56,879 nucleotides of DNA from Polyangiaceae bacterium (GTDB taxonomy: Bacteria > Myxococcota_A > Polyangia > Polyangiales > Polyangiaceae). The stretch spans positions 1-56,879 of the forward strand of contig JAJDAH010000340.1 of NCBI GenBank assembly GCA_029261965.1. Reading direction: 5' to 3'. A model generated the notes under the pieces. That model was given only the letters and a program-made list of their open reading frames with translations, did not search any database and had not been told where the DNA came from. A program made the translations under genes and the position numbers. Positions 8,678 to 17,376 of this stretch are shown here, piece after piece (position 1 is the first letter of the stretch; each line of letters starts with the position of its first letter).

Positions 8678-10297
8678 ATGGCACGCATTGCACTCATCAA
8701 GCTCTTCACCGGCCTGAACCTGGGCATGTGCCAGCTGTCCGGTGAGCTGCAGCGGGCGGGCCACGAGAGCTTGATGGTGTACTTCAAGCAGTTTCGGCAC
8801 GTGCCGCGGGACTCGACCGAGGACTGGAAACTCTGCGAGCACACCTTGCCGCAGGTGGGAGCTCGCGCGCGCGAATACTACTGGACGGCTTACCAGGCGA
8901 CGACCGATGCGGAGCTCCGCTTGCTGCTCGAGACCTTGCAAGAGTTCCGACCGGACGTCATCGGCTTCAGTCTCTGTTCGGTGCCGCTCCGCGAGGCCGG
9001 GGAGCTCACGCGTTTCCTGAAACAGCACTTCGACGTTCCGATCGTGTGGGGTGGGGCGGGGCCCACCATCGAGCCCGAGAAGAGCTTGGAAGCCGCCGAC
9101 TTCGTGTGCGTCGGGGAGGGCGAGCAGGTCATCCTCGAGATCGCCGACCGGATCGACGCCGGTCAGCAGGACTTGCGGGGGATCGGCAACCTCTGGTCGA
9201 GCGACGCTGGCGAGCCGAAGCCCGCGCCGAAGCGACCGCTCGTCGATCTCGAGACCATCGCGATTCCCGACTACGACCCCCGGCGTACCGTCCACATCAA
9301 CGACGACCAGGTGCTACGCAATCGCTACCCGGTGGAGCTGGCGCAGCACTATCACGTCATGACTCAACGAGGCTGCCCGTTTTCGTGCTCCTTTTGCATC
9401 GAGAGCAAGTACCAGGAGATGTGGGGCAAAAAAGGGAGCCTCCGTCGCCGCTCGGTCGATCTCGTGATCGACGAGCTCGTCTGGGCGAAGAAGAAGTATG
9501 AGCTGAAGGCCGTCATGATCTTCGACGACGTGTTCACGGTGAATCGCGATTGGCTCGCCGACTTCGCTCCGAAGTATCGCGAAGCGGTCGGGCTCCCCTT
9601 CTGGGCCTACACGTACCCGACGAGCACTCGTCTCGACGACCTACAGATGTTGCAAGCCGCCGGAATGCGCGCCGTGACCATGGGGATTCAGTCCGGTAGC
9701 TCCGAGCTGCTCGGAGACTACAACCGCCCGGTTCGCCAAGACCGAGCCATTCGAGCCGCCCGAGACATCGTCGCAGCCGGGATAGACGGCTTCTTCGACC
9801 TGATTACCGGCAGCGATCTCGAGACCGAAGAGGACTGCCGCAAGACCTTCGAGTTCCTGCTCGAGTTCCCGCGCGAGATGCAGGTCCTCAACATGCCTTA
9901 CATGGTGTCCTACCCGGGCTACGCCTACGAGCGCGTTGCCCAATCGAAGCCGGACGTGAAGCGTCCGAGTGCCGATGACTACGCCTACTATCATCGGCTC
10001 TACCTGTTGACACGGACCGCCCTACCGGAGGCGGACATTCGCGCCATCGCGAACGCGGAGATCGTTCGGAAGTACCCGCAGATGATCGACGCCTTGCTTC
10101 CGGACCGGCTGCCGTTTCACATGATTCCGGAAGGGTCTATCGACCTGAACGCTTTCAAGGAGGGAACCCCCCCGCTCCCGGCGGACCGCGCTGGCCCCCC
10201 TCCGGACCACGCGACGGAGCGGATTCGTCCTCGACCACCGGCGCCGAAACCGAAGCGTCCGACGACGCCGTCGCGCCGGGTGCTTCCGGTCGCCTAG
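8678..10297 (+). CDS. cobalamin-binding-type radical SAM protein (paralogue B)
   Basis: A 539-residue paralogue of the protein at 2774; by eye roughly half the residues of the core are identical. The N-terminal cobalamin-type domain begins MARIALIKLFTGLN and contains IVWGGAGPTIEPE and GEGEQV. The cluster motif is CPFSCSFC at Cys233, Cys237 and Cys240, and FDDVFTVNRDWL, TMGIQSGSSELL and FFDLITGSDLETEED match the paralogue closely. It ends in a Pro/Arg-rich tail of about 50 residues that the paralogue lacks in this form. It is transcribed divergently from the methyltransferase/oxygenase pair and could share a regulatory region with it (8547-8677). ATG 8678 is chosen by comparison with the paralogue; no strong ribosome-binding site is visible. 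Confidence 0.9.
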   Translation: MARIALIKLFTGLNLGMCQLSGELQRAGHESLMVYFKQFRHVPRDSTEDWKLCEHTLPQVGARAREYYWTAYQATTDAELRLLLETLQEFRPDVIGFSLCSVPLREAGELTRFLKQHFDVPIVWGGAGPTIEPEKSLEAADFVCVGEGEQVILEIADRIDAGQQDLRGIGNLWSSDAGEPKPAPKRPLVDLETIAIPDYDPRRTVHINDDQVLRNRYPVELAQHYHVMTQRGCPFSCSFCIESKYQEMWGKKGSLRRRSVDLVIDELVWAKKKYELKAVMIFDDVFTVNRDWLADFAPKYREAVGLPFWAYTYPTSTRLDDLQMLQAAGMRAVTMGIQSGSSELLGDYNRPVRQDRAIRAARDIVAAGIDGFFDLITGSDLETEEDCRKTFEFLLEFPREMQVLNMPYMVSYPGYAYERVAQSKPDVKRPSADDYAYYHRLYLLTRTALPEADIRAIANAEIVRKYPQMIDALLPDRLPFHMIPEGSIDLNAFKEGTPPLPADRAGPPPDHATERIRPRPPAPKPKRPTTPSRRVLPVA

Positions 10298-10313
10298 GGG
10301 CGTTGTGGGCTGC

Positions 10314-11864
10314 TCATCCGCCGCCGGCGTCGGCGCCCCCGTCGCCCACTGGCGGACAGAGAGACCCCGCCAGCGCGCATGGCAGGCAGACGTCGCCCGT
10401 GTTGGAGCAGTCACCTTGGGCGTCGGCGGCGGTTCCACCGAGACCGACGAAGAAGGCGATGATGCCGTCGCGAACCTGGGGCACCGTGCAACCAGGCGTG
10501 CAGACACCGGGACTGGCTGGCGCCCCGCCGTCTGGAAAGTCCGCGGTGGTGCACATCGTCGGCGTGCCCAGAGCTAGCTCGGTCGGCGCGCACAAGAGCA
10601 TCGAACCTGCTCCGCCGTCGGTCGCTCCGGCGTCGGGCGCGCCGCCATCACCTCCGCAGGTCGCGGGGGCGAGCTGGCTCTGGAAATTGGCGGGGATGAT
10701 GTTCGCCGGAACACACGAGCCCTCCCCGGCGCAGCACGGATCGAACACTACCGCCGGTTCCGTGGGCATGTCCGAGCCGACGTCGCACGCACCCGTCGTA
10801 GCGCCTGTCGTCGGGTCGAAACACGGAGCGCAAACCTCGCCCGTTTGGCAAACGTCCATCGGGAGGAACTGTGCGAGGCTCGCGACTTGCGGGACGCATG
10901 CCGGAAGGCAGCGACCCTCCGCGTCGAGGAGCGAGCGGCACTCGACTGGCGTCGTGTCGTTGACCAGGGCGTCGATGAACGAGATCGGCGCACAGAGGTC
11001 CATCGCGTTCGCACACGAGTCCTGACCGAGCGCGCTCGCTTGAGCCGGAGGTACGAGGGTGTCTGGAACGCACTGGCCGAGACTTCCACAACACGAGTCG
11101 AATACGACGGGATTGTCGGTCGGCCCTGGCTCGCACGGTCCGAAGTCACACGCGCCCGTCGACGTTCCGTCCGTCGGGAAGAAACACGGAGCGCAGAGCT
11201 CGTTGTCTCCGCACGTGTCCTGCGGAAGCACCATGCCGAGCGAAGAGACGGCGGGTATGCACTCGTTCACGCACCGCCCCTCGATTCCACCGATGGACGC
11301 GCACGTCTTGAAGAGCACGCTGCCGAGACCAGCGACGTAGGATCTGGGGACGCACTTGGAGGGGCCGCCGTCGGCCGCAGCGCAGTCGCCCAACAGATCG
11401 CTCTGTCCGCCGTCACCGGCGTCTCCGAGCGCTTGGCCGAGCAAGCTCTCCGGAACACACAGCGCATCCTCACAGAGCGGACACGCGGGAAGATTGAGGA
11501 TTGCCGGATCCAACAGTGTCACGCCGGGACACAGCGTGATCGTTTCCTTGGTCGGATCCACGAAGAAGACCCCGCCGTCACCCGCGGAGCCGGCGGAACC
11601 CCCCGCCGAGCCGCCGGTGCCCCCGGCCATGCCGCCAGTACCCCCACCAGTGCCGCCGGTACCGCCAGTGCCACCGGTACTACCCCCAGTGCCACCGCCC
11701 GAACCGCCAGTGCCACCACCGGTACCACCGGTGGCGGAAGCGTCAGAGCCAGCCGCGCCGCCAGCGCCGGTGTCGGAGTTGCTGTCGCTCCCACAGCTCG
11801 GCGTCAACAGAGGTAGCGCTAGCAGAACGCTCGCAAGGACCAGCTTAGTACCAACGTCGTGCAC
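10314..11864 (-). CDS. Cys-rich surface lipoprotein with Gly/Thr linker
   Basis: A 516-residue predicted lipoprotein of unknown function. I start it at GTG 11864 because GGAGG lies at 11869-11873, four bases upstream; this gives an export signal VLASVLLALPLLTPSC with the modified Cys near residue 24. A low-complexity linker of GGTGG repeats (nucleotide repeats about 11600-11745) follows. The mature part has repeated Cys-rich modules with signatures such as LCAPCFxPTxGxxTGACD, LGQDSCAN..LCAP and EGRCLPAC. A relic of a related gene lies at 46.0-46.2 kb. It converges with the radical SAM gene ending at 10297 and has no visible enzymatic motif. Confidence 0.85.
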   Translation of the reverse strand: MHDVGTKLVLASVLLALPLLTPSCGSDSNSDTGAGGAAGSDASATGGTGGGTGGSGGGTGGSTGGTGGTGGTGGGTGGMAGGTGGSAGGSAGSAGDGGVFFVDPTKETITLCPGVTLLDPAILNLPACPLCEDALCVPESLLGQALGDAGDGGQSDLLGDCAAADGGPSKCVPRSYVAGLGSVLFKTCASIGGIEGRCVNECIPAVSSLGMVLPQDTCGDNELCAPCFFPTDGTSTGACDFGPCEPGPTDNPVVFDSCCGSLGQCVPDTLVPPAQASALGQDSCANAMDLCAPISFIDALVNDTTPVECRSLLDAEGRCLPACVPQVASLAQFLPMDVCQTGEVCAPCFDPTTGATTGACDVGSDMPTEPAVVFDPCCAGEGSCVPANIIPANFQSQLAPATCGGDGGAPDAGATDGGAGSMLLCAPTELALGTPTMCTTADFPDGGAPASPGVCTPGCTVPQVRDGIIAFFVGLGGTAADAQGDCSNTGDVCLPCALAGSLCPPVGDGGADAGGG

Positions 11865-12105
11865 GTTTCCTCCGGTGGGTTGTCGCCGCGTGAAAGGAGC
11901 CCCCCCAAACGGCCACGAGTATCGTAAGCGGAGATGAACGCGCACTCAAGCGCCGACCGGCCGGCGGTGCGGACACGGGCGTCTCGCGCCTTACTCGGAT
12001 GCTTGGAAATTTGATACGTCCATCGAGGAGATGCCGCGAGTCACAGACCCGCACTCCCAGCGCCGTCCTGGAAGAGCACACCACCTCGGGCGCCGCCATG
12101 CCCCC

Positions 12106-12918
12106 TCATTTCTTGACACAAAACAGGCTGACCTCCTGCGGGGGGCATTGCGCGCTCGCCGTCGCGGAGCGTTTCTCGTAGCGATCGGGGCAGCGTGTAT
12201 CGCACGTGTAAAAGGAATCGCCGCAGTCCGGCGAGCAGAAGGTTTGAAGTGCGTCCCTGTCCGGTCCGCAGGCGCGGCTGAGGCGTCTCGACGCGGAATG
12301 AAACCCGTCGCCGCAAGTCGGGTCGCACGTGTAGTGGGTCTTCAGCGGCTCATGATGCACGCCGGTTTTGGGATCGCATCGATCGTAAGTGCAGTCGTCG
12401 CCGTCGTCCGCGTCGATTGAAGTGTGCGCGATCGTGCCGGTCCGGGGATCGCACTCGTCGATGGTGCACTCGTCGTCGTCGTCGACCGGGATGGGCTCGT
12501 GTACGACGCCACGCACTGGATCGCACGAATCCGTGGTGCACTCGTTATCATCGTCCATCGGCGGCGGCGCTCCGGGAACGCACTCGCCGCGGCCGTTGCA
12601 CGTCGCCACGCCGTTGCAGACCGTATCGTCGTCGCAGCTCGTACCCTGCGCGGAAAACGTCACCTCGCAACGGCCGTCGACGCACGTCTGCGCGGCGCAC
12701 GGCTCCTCGACCTCGCAATCTTTCGTGTCTACGCACTCACCCTCGTCGGCGTGATCCTCCAGGTCGTCCGCGACCGTGCCCGACGGATTTTTCGCTGCCT
12801 TCTCGTTCTTTTTCGAGGCGCAGGAATCGCACCCTTCACCGGTGCCGCAGGCAGTCGCGACAGCGAGCAGGACACCGGTCACACGCAGGCGTAGCACCGG
12901 CCCAGCTATGCACTTCAC
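12106..12918 (-). CDS. Cys-rich lipoprotein with DxCTxDxCDPxTG repeats
   Basis: About 270 residues, predicted lipoprotein: the signal GPVLRLRVTGVLLAVATAC is followed by a charged linker. The mature part has an EGF-like stretch (CNGVATCNGRGEC) and three tandem copies of an acidic motif of the form D-D-D-x-C-T-x-D-x-C-D-P-x-x-G, which looks like a calcium-binding surface repeat, then a Cys-rich C-terminus. The start is uncertain: GTG 12918 gives the full signal and GTG 12897 is possible. The open frame upstream of this overlaps the divergent flavoprotein gene and is not coding. Divergent spacing to that gene is about 96 bp. Confidence 0.78.
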   Translation of the reverse strand: MKCIAGPVLRLRVTGVLLAVATACGTGEGCDSCASKKNEKAAKNPSGTVADDLEDHADEGECVDTKDCEVEEPCAAQTCVDGRCEVTFSAQGTSCDDDTVCNGVATCNGRGECVPGAPPPMDDDNECTTDSCDPVRGVVHEPIPVDDDDECTIDECDPRTGTIAHTSIDADDGDDCTYDRCDPKTGVHHEPLKTHYTCDPTCGDGFHSASRRLSRACGPDRDALQTFCSPDCGDSFYTCDTRCPDRYEKRSATASAQCPPQEVSLFCVKK

Positions 12919-13014
12919 CCGCCCAGGCGCAACGCCGTCCAGGTAGAGTGCGTGGGCTCCCGCCTGGCAGCGTCCTCGCGCGAGCGCGACCGAAACCGCA
13001 GGAAGGTGACCCAC

Positions 13015-14442
13015 GTGAGACCAACGACCTCGAACGAAGCGCTCGAGACCGACTACCTGATCGTCGGAAGCGGTGCGATGGGACTCGCGTTCGCCGACGT
13101 GATCATCGCCGAGAGCGACGATTCGGTGCTGCTCGTGGATCGCCACGGCGCTCCGGGTGGACACTGGAACGACGCGTATCCGTTCGTCCGGCTTCATCAG
13201 CCCTCCCGCTCTTACGGCGTCGCCTCCCTGCCGCTCGGCGAAGATTCCATCAACGCTCTCGGATGGAACGCGGGTCTCTACGAGCTGGCTTCGGGTCCGG
13301 AGGTTCTCGCGTACTTCGACCGCGTGATGTCTCGGACGCTGCTGCCTTCGGGTCGCGCCGAGTACTACCCGATGTGCAACTACCTCGGCGACAGGCGCTT
13401 CGTGTCGCTGAGCAGCGGCGCCGAACATCGCGTGAAGGTGCGCAAGCGGGTGATCGACGCGACGTACACCGCGACGGAGGTGCCCGCCACTCACCCACCG
13501 CGCTACGCGGTAGCCGAGGGTGCGAAGTGTGTGCCGGTCAACGCGCTCGGGTGTCTGACGAAACCGTACGACGGCTACGTCGTGATCGGTGCCGGAAAGA
13601 CGGGCATCGACGCTTGCCTCTGGTTACTCGAGAACCGCGTGCCGCCCGAGCGAATTCGGTGGATCGTGTCGCGAGATCCGTGGCTCATCGATAGGGAGCA
13701 CTTCCAGCCGGGCGACGACTTCATGCAGGTGCGTCTCGGGAGCTGGGCGCGTCAGATGGAGATCGTCAACGAAGCCGACTCGGTCGGGCACTTGTTCGAG
13801 CTTTTGGCGAAGGATGGGATGCTGCTGCGCATCGACGAGTCGGTGACGCCTACCAAGTTTCGATGCGCGATCGTGAGCCGTACCGAGCTCGAGCAGTTGC
13901 GGCGCATCGAAAACGTCGTTCGCCAGGGCCGCGTCGAACGCATCGAGCGTGATCGGATCGTGCTGAATGGCGGTGAGATCCCGACCGGACCAGGGGTTCT
14001 GCACGTCGACTGTTCCGCCGAGGCGTTGCGGCCTAGTCCGGTGCTTCCGGTGTTCGCCGACGGCCAGTCGACGTTGCAGCCAGTGCGCATGTGCCAGCCG
14101 GCATTCAGCGCGGCGTTCATTGCGCACGTCGAGCTCGCCTACGACGACGACGAGCTGAAAAATGGGCTCTGCACGGTGATTCCGTATCCCGACGGGCCCG
14201 AGGATTGGCTTCGCATGATGCTGGCAAACTCACTCAATCAGTTCCGCTGGTCGCAGGACCGAGACCTGCGTCGGTGGATCAAGCAATGCCGACTCGACAA
14301 CGTGGGTGGGTTGAAGAGGGTCGAAGGCGTCGAATCGGCAGCGGAAACATCGGTGCGCGAGCGCTTCATCGCGGCGGCCGGCCCCGCCGTTGGTAAGATG
14401 CAGCAATTCGTAGCCGAGCTCGACGCGAGCACAGCCACATGA
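13015..14442 (+). CDS. FAD/NAD(P)-binding oxidoreductase (flavin monooxygenase-like)
   Basis: A 475-residue flavoprotein. The N-terminal FAD-binding Rossmann motif is DYLIVGSGAMGLAFAD (GxGxxG at residues 18-23) followed by VLLVDRHGAPGGHW; a second dinucleotide motif is YVVIGAGKTGID (about 192-197). The layout resembles class B flavin monooxygenases, but I do not see the FxGxxxHxxxW fingerprint, so the reaction is uncertain. GTG 13015 is chosen because AGGAAGG lies at 13000-13006, eight bases upstream; GTG 13006 and 12952 are alternatives. The stop overlaps the start of the SnoaL-like gene (ATGA), so the two are translationally coupled and probably act together. Confidence 0.87.
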   Translation: MRPTTSNEALETDYLIVGSGAMGLAFADVIIAESDDSVLLVDRHGAPGGHWNDAYPFVRLHQPSRSYGVASLPLGEDSINALGWNAGLYELASGPEVLAYFDRVMSRTLLPSGRAEYYPMCNYLGDRRFVSLSSGAEHRVKVRKRVIDATYTATEVPATHPPRYAVAEGAKCVPVNALGCLTKPYDGYVVIGAGKTGIDACLWLLENRVPPERIRWIVSRDPWLIDREHFQPGDDFMQVRLGSWARQMEIVNEADSVGHLFELLAKDGMLLRIDESVTPTKFRCAIVSRTELEQLRRIENVVRQGRVERIERDRIVLNGGEIPTGPGVLHVDCSAEALRPSPVLPVFADGQSTLQPVRMCQPAFSAAFIAHVELAYDDDELKNGLCTVIPYPDGPEDWLRMMLANSLNQFRWSQDRDLRRWIKQCRLDNVGGLKRVEGVESAAETSVRERFIAAAGPAVGKMQQFVAELDASTAT

Positions 14443-14807
14443 GCAATTATCCAGAAGCCCTCGACCACATGCTCGCAGCGTGGAACGAGTCGGACTCCGC
14501 CAAGGTGCGCGGCCACCTGGAGCGAGCTTTGGCACCCAACGTCCGCTTCGTGGATCCGTCGATCGATCTGACAGGTCTCGATGAATTCGAAGCCAATGTG
14601 CACGACGTGCACGAACGCCTTCCGGGCGCGGTGTACTCACGGACGAGCAGCGTCGATTCGCACCACCAGCTTTACCGCTACAACTGGGCCATCCACGTTT
14701 CAGGCAAGCTCGTCTTGCCGGGCTTCGACGTAGTGGAGATCGACGACACCGGCCGCGTCTCGGATGTCCTGGGGTTTTTCGGGCCGCTCGCGCCCCGCGA
14801 AGGCTGA
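14439..14807 (+). CDS. SnoaL/NTF2-like domain protein
   Basis: A 122-residue protein of the small cone-shaped NTF2-like fold. It has the N-terminal helical pattern (EALDHMLAAWNESDSAKVRGHLERAL), then APNVRFVDPSIDLTGLDEFEANVHDVHERLPG, and a beta-sheet half ending LPGFDVVEIDDTGRVSDVLGFFGPL. SnoaL-like proteins are cyclases, isomerases, hydroxylases or binding partners of oxidoreductases. The ATGA overlap with the preceding flavoprotein gene supports a shared pathway. The specific activity cannot be read from the sequence. Confidence 0.85.
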   Translation: MSNYPEALDHMLAAWNESDSAKVRGHLERALAPNVRFVDPSIDLTGLDEFEANVHDVHERLPGAVYSRTSSVDSHHQLYRYNWAIHVSGKLVLPGFDVVEIDDTGRVSDVLGFFGPLAPREG

Positions 14808-14856
14808 AAGGCCCCGCTCTCGGCGTCGGTGGCTCATCCGTCCTACGCGCCGGGCT

Positions 14857-16872
14857 TCAGCGCGTGGCGCCCTTCCCGCGTAGCGCTATCGCGGCGGCGG
14901 CGTCGGTCTTCTTCAGATCCGCGGACGTGGACTTGCCGTGCTCGTCCGACTCGGCGCCAAACACCGCCCGGGTGCGCGCCTCGAACCAGGTGTTCGACGA
15001 CAAGGGTGACGCCGAGAGTCCTCGTTCACCGAGCTCGAAACCCACGCCGATCGGGCCCGCCTTCACCAGGAAGACTGCGCGCTCGCGTTCACCGCGCTTC
15101 AGGTAGCGGCCCTTGCCACCCAACGAGTCGCTGTCGACGCGAGTGACCAGCAGGTCGAGCGAATGCGGTGTGGAGCGAACCTCACCCTCGCCCCGCAGAT
15201 GGTCCGCGGTCCACAGAAAGCCGACGATGGCCGGCAACTCTCCCTCTTCCTCGAGCGCGGCGATGAGCGGACGGGCGTCGCGCGCAGACAAGGTCAACTT
15301 GCCGTGAAAGGCCCGCGGCGGCAGCGCCTCGTAATCGATGGCGGGGGACTTCACCCCGAGCCACCAGTCGGCGTTTTTGTCCTCTCCGCTGCGCGTGGCC
15401 ACGTCCGTGAGCTCTGCCCGCACATCTGTCAGCCGGCCTCCGGCGAGCCAGTCGCTCGACGTCACAAACCCTGCGCTGACCTTGCCGATTCCATCGACGA
15501 CGTGGGCGCCGTGGCGCAGGGTCGTTCGAAGTAAAGCGGCAGAAACCTTTCCCGCGAGCCGCCCTTGGGCGTTGGTGCGCCCCGCAAATTGTCCCTTGGC
15601 GATGCCGCCGTCGAGCCGAAACCCGCCCGGCAGCGCCAACCCGCCTTTGGTGGTGCGCGCGGTGGCGACCTGCGCACGCAAGCTCTGCAGCTGAAGCGTC
15701 CGGTCGAGCTCGGCGTGTGCCAGCACCGCCCGCACGCTCAGCTCGCGTACCATCACCGCCCTCGGCTCGTCCGAGCTGCCGAGCCTCGCGCGGGACACGC
15801 TGAGCGCGATGTGGGGGGAGCCTGCCTTGACGTCGAACGCGAGCGAACCCGCGACGCGCCCTTGCAGTGAGCCGCTGCGCACGCTCAGCGTTTTGGTCGA
15901 ATAGCGTACTCGACTGCCGTCGACGATCCTCTCGCCGAGCGTCTGCACCGACACCCGAAGCGGCCCCGGGCCTCCGCTCAGCGCCACGTCGGGGCCGAGG
16001 TAGGCCGCGAGGAATCGAGCATTGTCCAGTGAAGCCTTCACGTCGAGGCCCCAGTTGGTCCAGCCCAGGTTCTGATCCATCGTAAAGTCGTCCGGATTGC
16101 GCTCTTCGAACTCCGCGCGGATCTGGCCCGTGAACTCCTGGGCGATCACTTCCACCTCGCCCAGGTCCAACTTACCGCGCTCGAAGGTGATCTGTGCGTC
16201 CTCGATCCACAAGTGCCTGCGGGGCGCCAGCTCGAAGCTCCCCGACACCCGGGCGGCACCGAGAAACCGAAACTCCATCATCCAGAGCTCGAGCGTCTCG
16301 GCTTGCACGTCGTCGAGGCGAATGACCCACAGGTCTTCGGTCGCGGTGTCGGGCGGAGTCCACGGCACGCGTAGCGGTACCGGGTCGTAGCCGGCAATGA
16401 CGGGAAAGGCCGCCACGCGCCGCGCGTTGCCCTCGATGTCGTCGAGCTTGTGGCGGAACCAGAAAGACCCGCCCTCCGCGCGCACCCGGTACGCGTGAAA
16501 GGTCTTGTCGGCGGCGGCGAGCACATCGATGTCGGTCTCGACCCGCGCCGCGTGCAGCGAGAACTGCACATTGGCATCCTCGAAGCGCAGCCGCACGTTC
16601 CGCAAGTGCAAGTGCAGCGGCCACGCGCTCCAACCGGACTCGACCGACAGCACCATGTCCTGTTGCGCAGCATTGACGATCCGCGCCACCAGACCCGTGT
16701 TGAGGGCGACGTTGATCAGCACCAGGTAGCTCAGGTACGAAAGCACGAGTGCCGAACCAAACCAGCGCAAGAGCTTTCTGACACGCACGCTCGTCGTCCG
16801 GTGCAAGAAACGCTTTGCGCCCGAGGTCAAACGACCGAAGCCGCGGCGGCGCTTTGGGTCATCGGTGTTCAC
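14857..16872 (-). CDS. membrane-anchored AsmA-like protein
   Basis: A 671-residue protein with a basic N-terminus, one transmembrane segment near residues 38-58 (FGSALVLSYLSYLVLINVAL) and a long beta-rich remainder. The remainder has the repetitive amphipathic-strand look of AsmA/TamB-type envelope proteins (LRNVRLRFEDANVQFSL, VSVQTLGERIVDGSR, LTLSARDARPLIAAL). AsmA-like proteins are anchored in the inner membrane and take part in lipid or envelope transport; assignment here is by pattern only. GTG 16872 is preferred because GGAG lies six bases upstream; TTG 16884 is an alternative. The small membrane protein gene ends 34 bp upstream on the same strand, suggesting co-transcription. Confidence 0.75.
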   Translation of the reverse strand: MNTDDPKRRRGFGRLTSGAKRFLHRTTSVRVRKLLRWFGSALVLSYLSYLVLINVALNTGLVARIVNAAQQDMVLSVESGWSAWPLHLHLRNVRLRFEDANVQFSLHAARVETDIDVLAAADKTFHAYRVRAEGGSFWFRHKLDDIEGNARRVAAFPVIAGYDPVPLRVPWTPPDTATEDLWVIRLDDVQAETLELWMMEFRFLGAARVSGSFELAPRRHLWIEDAQITFERGKLDLGEVEVIAQEFTGQIRAEFEERNPDDFTMDQNLGWTNWGLDVKASLDNARFLAAYLGPDVALSGGPGPLRVSVQTLGERIVDGSRVRYSTKTLSVRSGSLQGRVAGSLAFDVKAGSPHIALSVSRARLGSSDEPRAVMVRELSVRAVLAHAELDRTLQLQSLRAQVATARTTKGGLALPGGFRLDGGIAKGQFAGRTNAQGRLAGKVSAALLRTTLRHGAHVVDGIGKVSAGFVTSSDWLAGGRLTDVRAELTDVATRSGEDKNADWWLGVKSPAIDYEALPPRAFHGKLTLSARDARPLIAALEEEGELPAIVGFLWTADHLRGEGEVRSTPHSLDLLVTRVDSDSLGGKGRYLKRGERERAVFLVKAGPIGVGFELGERGLSASPLSSNTWFEARTRAVFGAESDEHGKSTSADLKKTDAAAAIALRGKGATR

Positions 16873-16906
16873 GGTGTGCTCCAAGCCGCTGCGCCTGCGC
16901 TCGCGC

Positions 16907-17056
16907 TCAGGTCAGACGCCGCCCCTGAATGACCTGAACGAGTACAGAAACGACAGCAAGGACCAGCAGGATGTGGATGAACCCACCCATCGTGTACGCG
17001 CTCACGAGGCCGAGCGCCCAGAGCGCCACCAAGACCAGAGCAATTGTCCAAAGCAT
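16907..17056 (-). CDS. small lmo0937-family membrane protein
   Basis: A 49-residue protein read on the minus strand. It begins MLWTIALVLVALWALGLVSA, continues with YTMGGFIHILLVLAVVSVLV and ends QVIQGRRLT. These are two hydrophobic segments around a YTMGG..H turn, the hallmark of the lmo0937 family of tiny, often stress-associated membrane proteins. AGGAG lies seven bases upstream of the ATG. It is followed after 34 bp by the AsmA-like gene on the same strand. Its role is not established. Confidence 0.85.
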   Translation of the reverse strand: MLWTIALVLVALWALGLVSAYTMGGFIHILLVLAVVSVLVQVIQGRRLT

Positions 17057-17376
17057 GATGAGACTCCTAATCGGGTGAACGACAACCTGTCGTCACTGTG
17101 TGGGTCGGCCCTCGGCCGGTGGACGAGACACGGTGAGTGCAACCCTCGTGCCGCTTCCGCCACTTTCCCTGCTTGGCGCAAAAGCCCGTCGCATCCGCGA
17201 AAGGCGCGACCGCGCCACAAGCGTGGATGACGCAGCTTTGTCGTGTCGACGCGGGAGTTGCGCGCTATTCGACGACGTCGAGACCGCTGACCACGCCGTC
17301 CGATGGGGGGCACCCGCGAGCGGCGCGTTCGGAGGCGCTCGAATTCCGAGCGCCTCCTTGATAGCAAGAACGCATC
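17057..17376. other. divergent intergenic region
   Basis: 320 bp between the minus-strand lmo0937-like gene and the plus-strand esterase gene. It must hold promoters for both directions, but I cannot point to a convincing -35/-10 pair. No conserved small gene was recognised; short open frames here have no supporting features. Confidence 0.4.

Noticed and set aside
14808-14856. Possible rho-independent terminator between convergent genes
   Set aside because: No stable stem followed by a T-run could be found here, nor at the convergent junctions near 10300, 25615 and 32120.
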